A stretch of 35,247 nt of DNA from a virus. A program made the translations under genes and the position numbers. The notes under the pieces are model-generated. The model ran no database searches. It was not told the DNA's origin and saw nothing but the letters and a program-made list of their open reading frames with translations. Below, piece after piece: positions 20,050 through 30,129 of the stretch. Where the stretch lies: positions 1 through 35,247 of IMG/VR virus record IMGVR_UViG_3300049489_000438. One strand, written 5' to 3'. Positions within the stretch are counted from its first letter, which is position 1. Every line of letters starts with the position of its first letter.

Positions 20050-23000
20050 CTTGTTCGCCTAACAATGGGATTGCACCTAAACCAAACGCCTCCACAGGCA
20101 TCCGTGCTTTTTCGGGGGGTATTTTTATGACCCACCACTCGCCGTTGTCCTGTGAGATTTTACCCTCAACGATAAGTCCTTGTTTGCGGGCTTCTTTAGG
20201 GAAAGCTTCTTCGTTCAATTTGTAGACGAAGTGTTTGGTGTCTACTTTGCCAGAGATGTCGAAGGTTTCAGTGTTTCCATATTCTCTTGCATACTTTAAG
20301 TCCTCCTCGAAAAGAGTTTTCGCATCTACTCCCTCAAGCTCACTTCCAGCCTCCATTCGGTTTATGTCTTTCATTTGCTCAAATTCACTCTTTTGCACCG
20401 CCTTAAACTTCCCATCTCCGAGGACATCGGTTATTATCCAACCACCTTGCTCTCCAACTTGTGATACTTCTTTTCCTACTTGGAGTTCGCTGATGTCGTT
20501 TATTCTTTTGCCGTTTGATACCCAGTTTTCTTTTACGCCCAATCCTTCTATGCGTAGGGCTGTCTCTCCTGTAGGCACAAGCAGAGTATCCTTACCGTCT
20601 TTAGCGGCTCGTTTTACTTCTTCTCGGAAGGTGCGGAGGTGGGCGAGGGGGTCGTTGGATTCGTAGGCGGAGAGCGATTTCATTTCTTCTGTCCGTCTAC
20701 CCGTTGCACCCTCAAGCAATTCGTTCATTCGCTTTTGTTCTTTTTTGTATGTCGCAAAGTCATCACCGTGTGAGTGTTGGCGTTCCAAAAGTGCGTCATA
20801 TTCTTTTTGCTCGGCTTTGGTGAAGTTTCTGATTCCCTTATTCTCTTGAGCAAAGTTCTCCTTCTGCATCAAATCACTTTGCACTTCCATTAGTTTACGG
20901 GTAGTACCTTTGTCTTCGTAGCGGACGTGACTAAAGTAATTAGGAAACTTCTCGCCTTTCACTAATTTGCCCCCGTCCATGTACTCATTCGTTCCTGCGA
21001 AGTGAATTGAACCCGCACTCGTCTTTATCGGGCTTTGGTAGACGATTTCGCCATACTTACCATCACCTATGAAGTCCTCGCCTATGTTAGCCCAGCGAGG
21101 GGATTTTACGGGAGTAGGGGTAAGGGGTACGAGTTGCTTTTCTACATCTTTAGCGAGTTGGGGGAGGGAGATGGAATCCGCTTTATCCCACTCTGCTTTT
21201 AGTTGAGAGCGGGTTTTGACACTAGGTTTACTTTGTTCTCGCAAGTAAGACCATAGCTCATCCCGTGTTCTAAACTCGGCTATTGGGGCTTTGTAATTTG
21301 GTTCATAGCTTCTTGGGGTTATTTCATCAAAGTTACTAGTTTCAACCACCTTCCACGGTTTGTTATGCCACCCGACATTTCCGATTTTTACCCCGCCGAC
21401 TTCACGGATTGAGTTCATCATTCCTTTTGTCTGGTCATTGAAAACAGAGCGGGTGGGAAGTTCCATACCCGTTTTTGCAGGGAACAACCCCTTATATGCC
21501 TGCTCCGCTGATGGAATATCTAAACCATACACCTTTCCTGTGCTGATTTGATTGGGGGTCGGGTCGTAGTATTTTTTGAAGTTCTCTAGTGTTCGCTGTT
21601 CAGGATTTAACTTCGCCAACATATCTAACTTTTCTTGGATGCTATTCGCTGGGTAAGCAATCTCGCGAACTAATGCACCACCACTACTATCATCAGCAAC
21701 ACGAGAAAGATTTTTACCAACCTGTGTTTCCCCCTGCCCCTTCACCCACTCATCAAAAGATTGACCAGAGGCTTTGGCTTTTACAATATCGTTTCCCTGC
21801 CTCTCCGCCGCCTCTCTCACCATATCCAAGTCCACTTTCTTGATACCTTCTTTCTGGGCGCGGTTGATTACTTCGTTGAACTGTTGAGGAGTGATTTCTT
21901 CGGGGAGTCCACGGAACTTTTCTAGGAGTTTGGTGGAGAGGTCTTTAGGTGGGGTGAAGGTGTTTGGTTTAGACTTTATACTACCCGCTTTCAGAAGTTC
22001 GTCCCCAGGAAATGGGTCTTTGTTTATATCTCGAACGGTGAGTCCTGGTCTTATAGACCGAGCGTATGCAAGAGAGCGTTGACCAAGAGGGGAATCAAAG
22101 AACTGGTCGCCAGGAGAGACTTTATTGAGGTGTTCGAGGATTGCATTTTTGTATAGTAAAAGTTCTTGTTCTGTTAATGTTTTACCTGCAAGGATTTTTC
22201 CTGCTAACCCCCGCATGGTTTTCTCTGCTATACCCCTGAGTTGACCAAACTTAACGAGTATTGGCACCATTACCTCTGGCATTGCCATAGCAAGTGTAAT
22301 GAGCGCAAATGCGGGGTTACTACCTACGGCTAAAAGCCCTCCACCAAAAAGGAGGGACTGTGCATACGCACCCACCTTGTTTCCACTAGACGCTTCTATT
22401 CCCTCTAATGCCCGAACGAGCTGTATCTGCTGTGTAATGCCTGGTACGTAGTTTTCAAGACGTTTAAGTATCTCAGTTCTTCCCTTGTTTGTTGCGTTAG
22501 CAATCTTCGTGAGTGCTGTGTCGCTTAATGTCCATTGGTTGTCTCTGAATGTAAGAAAGTCTTTTTTGAGAGAACCCAACTCGCTTTTAACTGGTGCAAA
22601 CGCTTCATCTGCTTCCTTGAGTCCTTTCACCTGCACCTTAGCGACACTGTCGTATGCTCTACGAAGTTCTTTTGCTATATCTACCGAGTGTTTTGTTCGA
22701 GTCGGGTCTTTTATTGCGTTCCAGTTGATAATGTCATCAAGTGCTTGACGGAAGTTAAGGTATTGATTCGGTGTAAGTGTGTTATCAAAACCATATTGTG
22801 AATACACACGTTCAATCGCAGAAACATCACCACCCGTAAGTGCGGGGGAATCTTTGGAAAGTTTAATTCTTCCGTCTTCAAACCCGATACCTCTCTTCGT
22901 GAGAACTTCCTGAAATGGATTTGTTTTGTAGGTTACAGGGGTCTCCAACATTCGTATATTGGTATACGCAGGGCCTAACTCAGAAACCTCATCTGAAAGT

Positions 23001-23713
23001 TGTGTAAACCTTGTGTTTACCATTTCACCAAGGTTGATTCTATTTAAACCACTTGCCTTTGCCGCTTGAAACTCATTTGGCTTAGTGATTATTGTTGTTA
23101 TGTCATCTGGTGTAAGACCTGATGCCTTAGCAACACCAAAGCGCAATGCTTTTGCCGTGGCAGGAAGACCCGCCGACAAAGCCTTACCAACTATCGGGAT
23201 AGCGGCTGGGATTGCTGTTCCTAACCCAGGTGTATATGGATTTTCTGCACCCTCTTGTAATTTAAGACCTGTTTCTGTTAAGTAACCTGACGTACCAAGT
23301 CCTGCGCCAAACCCAAGTGTTTTACCGACAACAGGGGCAAGCTTAGACGCAATTCTACCTACTGGTGTAGCCAAAGCTGCAACTTCGCCTGCCTGCCCTA
23401 AAATCTGTTGCACCCCGCGTGGGGTATTTAACGGTTGTTGCCCTGGCACCACCACAGTACCTAAAATTGGTGCTTTTAATACCTGTGTTGTTGCAAGAGG
23501 AACTTCTTTATTTCCTCCTAATACATGCGAAATCCCCGCGCCGATTGTTTGTCCAATTCTTGTAGCGACGGTTATCACGGGCGAAGCAAGAGAACCTATA
23601 AGACTAGGTCCTGGCACAGTATCACCCGCTGCTTGGGCGGCACGCTGAATTTCACTCGGGGTCATACCCGAGTCCAACATCTTTTTCAGTTGTGCGCTTG
23701 TGAGTTCAGCCAT
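20042..23713 (-). CDS. Very large virion protein with internal hydrophobic segment and EVQSD domain
   Basis: At 1223 residues this is the largest gene. The first 190 residues are Ala/Gly-rich with hydrophobic stretches. A strong hydrophobic region lies at about 450-488 and a helical region follows. The C-terminal third has FSHVRYEDKG and MEVQSDLMQK (EVQSD at 943-947), then RTFREEVKRAAKDGKDTLLV and PTGETALRIEGLG. This combination is recalled from a domain in large polyvalent phage proteins of unknown activity. Size, hydrophobic segments and place beside the 546-residue protein suggest an internal protein ejected with DNA. A tape-measure role cannot be excluded. Confidence 0.7.
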   Translation of the reverse strand: MAELTSAQLKKMLDSGMTPSEIQRAAQAAGDTVPGPSLIGSLASPVITVATRIGQTIGAGISHVLGGNKEVPLATTQVLKAPILGTVVVPGQQPLNTPRGVQQILGQAGEVAALATPVGRIASKLAPVVGKTLGFGAGLGTSGYLTETGLKLQEGAENPYTPGLGTAIPAAIPIVGKALSAGLPATAKALRFGVAKASGLTPDDITTIITKPNEFQAAKASGLNRINLGEMVNTRFTQLSDEVSELGPAYTNIRMLETPVTYKTNPFQEVLTKRGIGFEDGRIKLSKDSPALTGGDVSAIERVYSQYGFDNTLTPNQYLNFRQALDDIINWNAIKDPTRTKHSVDIAKELRRAYDSVAKVQVKGLKEADEAFAPVKSELGSLKKDFLTFRDNQWTLSDTALTKIANATNKGRTEILKRLENYVPGITQQIQLVRALEGIEASSGNKVGAYAQSLLFGGGLLAVGSNPAFALITLAMAMPEVMVPILVKFGQLRGIAEKTMRGLAGKILAGKTLTEQELLLYKNAILEHLNKVSPGDQFFDSPLGQRSLAYARSIRPGLTVRDINKDPFPGDELLKAGSIKSKPNTFTPPKDLSTKLLEKFRGLPEEITPQQFNEVINRAQKEGIKKVDLDMVREAAERQGNDIVKAKASGQSFDEWVKGQGETQVGKNLSRVADDSSGGALVREIAYPANSIQEKLDMLAKLNPEQRTLENFKKYYDPTPNQISTGKVYGLDIPSAEQAYKGLFPAKTGMELPTRSVFNDQTKGMMNSIREVGGVKIGNVGWHNKPWKVVETSNFDEITPRSYEPNYKAPIAEFRTRDELWSYLREQSKPSVKTRSQLKAEWDKADSISLPQLAKDVEKQLVPLTPTPVKSPRWANIGEDFIGDGKYGEIVYQSPIKTSAGSIHFAGTNEYMDGGKLVKGEKFPNYFSHVRYEDKGTTRKLMEVQSDLMQKENFAQENKGIRNFTKAEQKEYDALLERQHSHGDDFATYKKEQKRMNELLEGATGRRTEEMKSLSAYESNDPLAHLRTFREEVKRAAKDGKDTLLVPTGETALRIEGLGVKENWVSNGKRINDISELQVGKEVSQVGEQGGWIITDVLGDGKFKAVQKSEFEQMKDINRMEAGSELEGVDAKTLFEEDLKYAREYGNTETFDISGKVDTKHFVYKLNEEAFPKEARKQGLIVEGKISQDNGEWWVIKIPPEKARMPVEAFGLGAIPLLGEQDE

Positions 23714-23714
23714 T

Positions 23715-25355
23715 TTAATAACCTCGGAAAAGTTGGTCTATGAATGAAGCGATTTCTGTTGATATAAGGTCGCCACCAGTATCAGCCCCTGCACTTGATT
23801 TTGCGGAGTTGTATTTTGACATTAGTGTTGGGTCTATTTGAGGGGATAGTCCAGAGAGTATAGAGTCTATTTGTTGGTTCATTGATTTCCATTTTGGAAC
23901 AAAGCCGGACACATCTCTCCCCGAAGCCGCGTATGTTTCCAGATAGCTTTGGAAAGAGTTTTTTATTGTGGTTAGTGTCATTGCTGTAACCAAATCATTG
24001 GCTTGCTGGGGCGTTCGGATGTTAGGTAGGGTCTGTATATAGTTATTTATATCTGCGTCCGTTAGAACACCAACTTCACCATACACGCCCCTTGCAAGGT
24101 TTGGCACAGTTGAGCGAAGTTCCGCCCTAATCAACCTTGCCTTTACATCATAAGGATTATTGTCTCGCAAAAATCCTAATATCGGGTCAGTAACCGTACT
24201 GTCTATATCCTTTGCTAAATCATCAACCTGGTTAAGAACTATCGATGCTTTTACGAGTGGGGTTGTTTGGTCGCCCGTAAGCTGTTTTCCACCTTTTGTG
24301 CCTGAAAAAAGTGCTTCATAGTATGGCGTTGTCCCGTATTCGACATCACCTATTGCTTGTGGTAGTCCACTTGGGGCTTGTTCTGCCCCACCCAAATCTT
24401 TTACTACATTACCTGTGGTTGTATCTATTAGGATAGTCCTTCCGTTTTCCAGCTTTACAATGGAATTATTTTGCTGTGCTAGAAATGGAGCGGCCTTTTT
24501 TAACGCCTCGTCCAAAGATTTAGATGCCAAGACGGAGTTTACAACTTCGTTACCAGCTTTTTGAGCAATTATTGGAATTAGATTATAGATTGCGTTTTTC
24601 TGCTCTTTATCTTCTGCCAATGTTCTCTCCCTCTCAGCAAGTACCGCCAATCGTTTATCTGCCGCACGCTTTGTTGAGTCATCAAACTTATCGTAGTTCC
24701 TTTCAATAACCGCTTTTTGGTAATCAATTTGTGATTTGATTGGCGTAAACTCTGTATCGAGTGCGGATTGTACTCGTGCTTCTGCTTGCGCTATGTTACC
24801 CTGCAATGCTTCAGCTGCCGCAGACAAGGCAAAGTTCTTCACTGCCGTCTGTCTCTCAAAAGACTGTTGGTCTCCCTGTATAGCAAAGTTCGGTGCTAGC
24901 CTATCTTCGGCAATCTGCTGTTGAGTAAACGTCTGTACGTTGTTGGAACGTATCTGGCTATACAACTCATTCAACTGCTTATTCATGTCAGGAAGCCCCT
25001 CTTTTGTGGTGAGTTCCGCTTTTCGAGCCGTTGCCTGCCCCTCCTTTTCGGTTAATTGTCTAAGGGCTTCCAGGGATAGGTCAATATCACGGTCTGCCTT
25101 TTGTTCCTCTTGTGTTTTTTGAAACTGTTGGTCTAGGAATGTAGTGTCGGGGACAGCCGTTGAATAGGGGGACGGTACTGTATAAGGTTTAGGTGGTGTA
25201 GTGACTGAATCCACACTGACGGGAGGCGGTACGTTTGGTATGTTTACTGGTGTGTTTACAATATTAACCCCACTACCAAATGAAGCCGCCGACACTACCG
25301 CGCGTTTCTGTTCGTCTGTTAATCCTGTTACGTCTATCGTTGGTTTGGGAGGCAT
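23715..25355 (-). CDS. Large coiled-coil virion internal protein
   Basis: The 546-residue protein has a Pro-rich N-terminus (residues 1-75), a long charged, Gln-rich coiled coil (about 80-270) and a helical C-terminal half without known motifs. It is one base from the 1223-residue gene. Podoviruses carry such paired large internal proteins that form a conduit for DNA. Assignment is by composition and location. Confidence 0.6.
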   Translation of the reverse strand: MPPKPTIDVTGLTDEQKRAVVSAASFGSGVNIVNTPVNIPNVPPPVSVDSVTTPPKPYTVPSPYSTAVPDTTFLDQQFQKTQEEQKADRDIDLSLEALRQLTEKEGQATARKAELTTKEGLPDMNKQLNELYSQIRSNNVQTFTQQQIAEDRLAPNFAIQGDQQSFERQTAVKNFALSAAAEALQGNIAQAEARVQSALDTEFTPIKSQIDYQKAVIERNYDKFDDSTKRAADKRLAVLAERERTLAEDKEQKNAIYNLIPIIAQKAGNEVVNSVLASKSLDEALKKAAPFLAQQNNSIVKLENGRTILIDTTTGNVVKDLGGAEQAPSGLPQAIGDVEYGTTPYYEALFSGTKGGKQLTGDQTTPLVKASIVLNQVDDLAKDIDSTVTDPILGFLRDNNPYDVKARLIRAELRSTVPNLARGVYGEVGVLTDADINNYIQTLPNIRTPQQANDLVTAMTLTTIKNSFQSYLETYAASGRDVSGFVPKWKSMNQQIDSILSGLSPQIDPTLMSKYNSAKSSAGADTGGDLISTEIASFIDQLFRGY

Positions 25356-25379
25356 AGCTTGTTTAATTATAACGTTTCT

Positions 25380-25610
25380 TTACGTAAGAGTCGCATAACT
25401 CCATACATTGTTCGTTACATCGAATATGTATATACGGAGTGTTGCGCCATTTTTGTAATAGACTATCTGTTCATCGGGTGAAATGGGTACGTAAGTAGGT
25501 GCTGATGATACGGTACGGAAAAACCCCCTAGAACTCTCAAAGCGTGAGAACTTATCAGGTTCTTCAGATAACTTCACTGTACCGTAGGGTTTATTGGGCT
25601 TTGGTTCCAT
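25380..25610 (-). CDS. Small virion-block protein (76 aa)
   Basis: The 76-residue protein is beta-rich with many aromatic residues and a C-terminal IYIFDVTNNVWSYATLT strand. Small proteins of this type often follow tail proteins in metagenomic phages. It overlaps the upstream propeller-like gene by 20 nt. Function unknown. Confidence 0.6.
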   Translation of the reverse strand: MEPKPNKPYGTVKLSEEPDKFSRFESSRGFFRTVSSAPTYVPISPDEQIVYYKNGATLRIYIFDVTNNVWSYATLT

Positions 25611-27045
25611 AAAGAATCAGTTTACCGAAAGATGGTAGCCCAGCAGATAACGTGAACGAGAAGCGTACCCTACTTGTGGTTAGATGCCCCTTTTCTGAGA
25701 AAAATAACCGCAAGTAATGTTCGTTTTGTGTATGGTTTGCTTCGTTTATTGTGAATTGTCGGCTTACACCAGAAGAAGAAAGCACACTAAACGTCATTGT
25801 GTCGCTTGCCCCAATACCATTCGGCATTTCTAAATCAACACGCTCTAGGTGGTATTCAGAACCTAAATCAAAGAATCTGGTTGTCCATGTTTCGTTGCTA
25901 TCAGAACCAGCACCCGCAAGGTTAATCCAGTAAAGCCTATCGGAATCTGTGCCGTAAAAGATTTCGTCCTGCTTAAAGTCAGTGATGATTGTTGATATAT
26001 TCCCCGTGTGACCGTGAAGTGGGTTGTGTATTACTGGCGATTCTGCGTTAGGAAACGGACGAGCAAACGCTGTGGCTTTCTTGCCGTGAATAAAACCATC
26101 TTTATAGAGATTTCCACCGTTTGTGTAGTTATAGTTTAGCCCGTCAAAAATAGAATCTTCATCAGAGTCAAAAGTGTATATAAGTTTTGGTTTTACACCA
26201 TAGGCAATTTGATACACGGAACGCCCCGTAACAGCAAATAACCCATTTGGTGTGTTGTATATCTTACGAACTGCCGTTTCTGATGGCAAAGAAGTCTCCC
26301 ATTCCCACGATGAGCCAGCGGCTGTATTTGTCGCCCACCAGACTATACGAACAGGCTCATAGCCCGAGTAGGAAGCGTCTAGTGTTTGAGATGTTGCAAT
26401 TACTAAGTATCTACCGTCATCGCCTATTGCGGTTATAGTTTCGCGTCCGTCAAAATCTAATACATTGGTATCGTGGTTTGGTGTAGCTGTTCCGTCATCA
26501 TACGTTTTGCCGACAATGTTATCATTCCCCCAATAAACGGTGTCATAAAGCCTATGAACAGGGTGATGGACTGTTGTATTCACTGTTACTGCTGTGTCAC
26601 TCCACCCAGTTGGATATGTGCCTGACATATCCCAAGAACCTAATCGCGTCTGCCTAAAGTAGAAAAGTGTTGGTGTAGTAGCAGAGCGTGACTGAAAAGT
26701 AAATATCCCTCCAGTTGGGCTAGTTATAACATTTGCACCGTCTCTTAAATCAGATACATTTCTGTTAGTGTCTACTGAATAAAAGTGACCTCCGTCTCCG
26801 AGAATGTATGCGTTCCATGTGGAAGCCCGTGCATCTATACAGTAGGCAATGGGCGTATCTTCCACTACAGAGCCAGTAATGTTTGTCGGGGAAGCGGTCA
26901 TAACCATAAGACCACGATACGTGTCGTCGTTGATTCCAGGGTTTAGTCCTACCGCTGTATCCCACACACCACCACGTAGGTCATGCTTACCTCTACTTCT
27001 CCCTGAAAGGAGAGCGTCTGGTGTGAGTGTTAGTAGTTTTTCCAT
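25591..27045 (-). CDS. Beta-propeller-like tail protein
   Basis: The 484-residue protein has repeated short blade-like segments (FYSVDTNRNVSDLRDG, then YLVIATSQTLD, LFAVTGRSVYQIAYG and IFYGTDSDRLYWIN). These strands with aromatic ends resemble a propeller, as in tail hub or stopper proteins of podoviruses. The N-terminus GGVWDTAVGLNPGINDD may anchor it to the tail. AGGTAGGTGAT precedes the ATG, one of the better ribosome-binding sequences here. Family membership is inferred. Confidence 0.6.
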   Translation of the reverse strand: MEKLLTLTPDALLSGRSRGKHDLRGGVWDTAVGLNPGINDDTYRGLMVMTASPTNITGSVVEDTPIAYCIDARASTWNAYILGDGGHFYSVDTNRNVSDLRDGANVITSPTGGIFTFQSRSATTPTLFYFRQTRLGSWDMSGTYPTGWSDTAVTVNTTVHHPVHRLYDTVYWGNDNIVGKTYDDGTATPNHDTNVLDFDGRETITAIGDDGRYLVIATSQTLDASYSGYEPVRIVWWATNTAAGSSWEWETSLPSETAVRKIYNTPNGLFAVTGRSVYQIAYGVKPKLIYTFDSDEDSIFDGLNYNYTNGGNLYKDGFIHGKKATAFARPFPNAESPVIHNPLHGHTGNISTIITDFKQDEIFYGTDSDRLYWINLAGAGSDSNETWTTRFFDLGSEYHLERVDLEMPNGIGASDTMTFSVLSSSGVSRQFTINEANHTQNEHYLRLFFSEKGHLTTSRVRFSFTLSAGLPSFGKLILYGTKAQ

Positions 27046-27046
27046 A

Positions 27047-27301
27047 TCACCTACCTATAATAATCTCTTTTATAAAAGCCCCAACAACACCAAATACCGC
27101 CCCTGCGCCAACACTGATGATAGACAGCTTCCCCCAAAGACTATCTTGTCTACCTTTCAGTTTAGAAATTTCATCTTGCTGTTTATCAAGTACTTCCTGA
27201 TGCCTCTCCAAGAGCTTATTAGTTCCCTCTGAATAGGTTTTAACTGTACCCTCAAGGGTTCCTATCGCTCTCATTAAATCTTCGTGGTTGCAGACTTCCA
27301 T
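27047..27301 (-). CDS. Coiled-coil protein with C-terminal transmembrane segment
   Basis: The 84-residue protein has a polar coiled coil (about residues 8-55, KLLERHQEVLDKQQDEISKL) followed by one hydrophobic segment (about 58-80) and a short Arg end. This arrangement resembles XhlA-type accessory lysis proteins and other phage membrane anchors. Its location in the virion block rather than the lysis genes leaves the role open. Confidence 0.65.
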   Translation of the reverse strand: MEVCNHEDLMRAIGTLEGTVKTYSEGTNKLLERHQEVLDKQQDEISKLKGRQDSLWGKLSIISVGAGAVFGVVGAFIKEIIIGR

Positions 27302-27302
27302 A

Positions 27303-27971
27303 TTAGTACATCATTGGGTTGCCTAGTGCTATGGGGCGGGGTTGGAAAGTGGGCGCACTTGCAGCTGGGGCAATGAGCATTGCTACTAACCACCCGTTAC
27401 CTGAACTTATTGTAAAGTTAATACCCTCTGTTCCTGTTGTACCCAAAGAACCGTTTGTATCTGCATACCCAAGTGAGTTTGCAACAGCACGCAAAGTTAA
27501 AGCCCCCGCACCAGTTCCATTTCCTTGTGTCCCAGCGTCTGAACGAAAACCACCTATACCCCACGTATCTGCAACCGTGGAAGTAATATCTACATTTACG
27601 GGAGATGTGGCAGTGTTCTCAATTTTCCCAGGAGTTCCGTTTACTGGCGTGGTCTGGTCTACCCCCGTATAAGAGGCACAAGTACCACGAATGAAAACTG
27701 AAGCGGTTACGTTTATGACAACGTTATTTGAGCCAGTAGTTGGCGCAACCAAGTACCAAAATGTGTAAGTACGAGAAGATTCATCTGACATTGTAATACC
27801 CGCACTCGTACAGTTAGTTCCGTTATACGTTACGCTGGATGCACTTGCGCCCGATGAAACAATCGGCAAGACCACTAAGAGTCTGTCACTACCAGATGTC
27901 GTGTGTGCATACGTTAAAGACGTTCCTGTGGTTGTTTGTATATCTGTAAATGCGTCAAGTGCTATAGCCAT
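27303..27971 (-). CDS. Virion structural protein, beta-sandwich type
   Basis: The 222-residue protein starts at 27971 (MAIALDAFTDIQTTTG). The longer frame from 28010 runs into the upstream gene and adds unlikely Leu/Lys residues. AGGGG lies about 10 nt before the ATG. The body is Thr, Ser, Gly and Val-rich with a YTFWYLVAPTTGSNNVVINV segment typical of beta-sandwich surface modules. The C-terminus carries QPRPIALGNPMMY. Probably a decoration or tail surface protein. Confidence 0.65.
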   Translation of the reverse strand: MAIALDAFTDIQTTTGTSLTYAHTTSGSDRLLVVLPIVSSGASASSVTYNGTNCTSAGITMSDESSRTYTFWYLVAPTTGSNNVVINVTASVFIRGTCASYTGVDQTTPVNGTPGKIENTATSPVNVDITSTVADTWGIGGFRSDAGTQGNGTGAGALTLRAVANSLGYADTNGSLGTTGTEGINFTISSGNGWLVAMLIAPAASAPTFQPRPIALGNPMMY

Positions 27972-27972
27972 G

Positions 27973-28344
27973 TTATTTTTCCCCTTTCTCTTCAAGAGAA
28001 GCAATCTCAACTTTACCCTCTACAATTTCACTACTATCAACGACATGTACCTTGAACATCGGGTCTTCAGCAAGCCTAACAACATGTTGGCCTGAACCCA
28101 AAATTGCGTAAGAATCGGCAGTTAAGTCGCCGTCGGGGGTGTCGTATTTAGGCTCACGCGCAGAGTTAATCCATACAAAACCTTCACCGTTTGATGGCTG
28201 TCCTGCCCCCTCCATACCCAATGCATTGTATTCTGCGTTTGTACAAGGGACACGGACAATTTCTTGAGTTGCTACATTCCTAAAATAGTGGAATGTGCGT
28301 TCGCCTACTATTTCAATCTTTGTTAGTGTTCTTTGTGTCGGCAT
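27973..28344 (-). CDS. Hypothetical virion-block protein (123 aa)
   Basis: The 123-residue protein has a basic N-terminus, an aromatic and charged middle and an acidic C-terminus ending EEKGEK. No family is recognised. It lies between two large virion genes with gaps of one or two bases, so it is almost surely translated. Confidence 0.6.
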   Translation of the reverse strand: MPTQRTLTKIEIVGERTFHYFRNVATQEIVRVPCTNAEYNALGMEGAGQPSNGEGFVWINSAREPKYDTPDGDLTADSYAILGSGQHVVRLAEDPMFKVHVVDSSEIVEGKVEIASLEEKGEK

Positions 28345-28346
28345 GG

Positions 28347-30128
28347 TTAGTCGGTGTAACTATTGATTGGGTATTCAATCTTAACTGCTATCAACCGCGC
28401 GTCAGCGGCAAGTGTGTCTGAGCCGTTGTCTGCGTCCCTGTACGCACGAAGTTGTACTAATTGACCCCCCGCTGGAGAACCTGCCAAGGTAATTGCGGCG
28501 GTCGCAGAAGAAATGCGAACGGTATACGCCGAAGCACCATTTGCGTCTGTTACTGTTTGAGCCGTACCCCACGTTGCGTCTATAGCGTCACCATCAGCAT
28601 AGGCACGACCCTGCAATCCCCATACGACAGAGTTTGTGGATGTAGAGTTCGCTGTCCAGATAAATGCGGCTGTAATAGTTCCCCCCGTGTAACTATCAGG
28701 CATGACAACAGTCCATTGAGCAAATTCATCGGTTGATTGGTCAAAGTCTAAGAAGTAGAGGTCTTGGTCGTTTGTGGTAAATTCAACTTTCGTGTTTGTT
28801 GCAGAACCGCTTGTTGTGGACGGCCAACCTCCTGCCGCCGTTAAGACTATTGTTCTCGTTGCTGTACGGTTAGCCACTACAATTTCATTACCCTCTACCG
28901 CGGCAACACCAGCTGAGGCACGTGATACGGTTGTATCAGAAGCGTGTCCAAGTTCAATCTGTTGTGCCGTGTGTGTATTGGTAGTGCTGTTTAATGGAAC
29001 AGTAACACCCTCAACGGCAATGATTCCTGCCGATGAACGAGTGAGTGTAGTATCCGAGGCATGACCAACATTTATTCCTGTAAACTCTGGTGAATCTGCG
29101 GTTCCAAGACCAACTGCGTTACGAACTTCTGTCGCAGTGAGGTTTTCATACGCACCAGCGGTATCATCCCACCCAAAGACAGCATTTGCCCCAGCGTCTG
29201 CTAGTGTGACAGTTCTACCCTGAATACTGGTCAAGTTGGCAAGTGTATCTATAGCGGATTCGATAGTCGCTTCTGTTGTAGCGTCAAGAGCGTCAATGTT
29301 AGAAAGTGTAGTAGTTCCTGCTGAGTCATCAATAATGTTCACCGCGCCCATTGCTATTTTCCCTGATGCAGCAACAGAAAGTGTGTCAGTTGTAGAGTCG
29401 AAAGTAAGTGCTGCGTCGCCTTCAAGTGTTCCATCGCCTGTCCATACACCAACTTGGTTGTTGACGGGCGTACCTACTTTTGAAACATCACCTGAACCAG
29501 CAGGAGTCGCCCACGTGTTGTCTCCTCTAAGGAATGTTGATGAGTTAGCCGTCCCAGTAGCAGAAAGTTCAGTAACGCCTACGGTTGCTGCGTCTATGTT
29601 CCACGTGGAACCACTGGCCGATACTGTTATATCCCCCTTATCGCCATCTGTTACACCTGAAGCAAGGTCAACGATTGATTGAACGGTAACTTTCTTTAGG
29701 TTATCGGTATCTGAGGCATCTGCGATGAGTACGTGGTCGCCAACTGCCGCGGTTACAAGGGTTTTGCCTGTGATTGCCGTTTTATCTACCGTAAGAGCAG
29801 TTGAGCCTGTTACCTCTCCAGTGTGTGTTGCATTTGAAGTAACATCACCGACATACAAAACGTTTCCGTCTGAAACTGCGGCGTCAAGTTGAGCCTTTGT
29901 AGTAACAAGCGTGTTACTCGTTAGGTTGATTGTTTTGTTGGTAAGTGTCGCTACCGCGTCATCAATGTATGCAAGTATGTCAGCTTTTAAAGAAGCCCAT
30001 GTCCACTTTTTAGTGGTACCCGAAGCGTCCATCGTTGTGTCTGAAATATCAACAACAGGCACTACGTCAGTATCTGCGATGTTGCTTGAGGCTAGTTCGG
30101 TGAGACCTGTTATTTTAGTGTCAGCCAT
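28347..30128 (-). CDS. Large repetitive tail fibre-like protein
   Basis: The 593-residue protein begins with MADTKITGLTELASSNIADT, the common N-terminal start of phage tail fibre or spike-associated proteins, followed by a W-KADILAYIDD helix. The middle holds two near-copies of the motif GHASDTTLTRSSAG.IAVEG, and the C-terminus is a Thr- and Val-rich beta domain. Composition is strongly Ala, Thr, Val, Asp and Gly, as in trimeric fibres. Probably mediates host adsorption. Confidence 0.7.
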   Translation of the reverse strand: MADTKITGLTELASSNIADTDVVPVVDISDTTMDASGTTKKWTWASLKADILAYIDDAVATLTNKTINLTSNTLVTTKAQLDAAVSDGNVLYVGDVTSNATHTGEVTGSTALTVDKTAITGKTLVTAAVGDHVLIADASDTDNLKKVTVQSIVDLASGVTDGDKGDITVSASGSTWNIDAATVGVTELSATGTANSSTFLRGDNTWATPAGSGDVSKVGTPVNNQVGVWTGDGTLEGDAALTFDSTTDTLSVAASGKIAMGAVNIIDDSAGTTTLSNIDALDATTEATIESAIDTLANLTSIQGRTVTLADAGANAVFGWDDTAGAYENLTATEVRNAVGLGTADSPEFTGINVGHASDTTLTRSSAGIIAVEGVTVPLNSTTNTHTAQQIELGHASDTTVSRASAGVAAVEGNEIVVANRTATRTIVLTAAGGWPSTTSGSATNTKVEFTTNDQDLYFLDFDQSTDEFAQWTVVMPDSYTGGTITAAFIWTANSTSTNSVVWGLQGRAYADGDAIDATWGTAQTVTDANGASAYTVRISSATAAITLAGSPAGGQLVQLRAYRDADNGSDTLAADARLIAVKIEYPINSYTD

Positions 30129-30129
30129 A

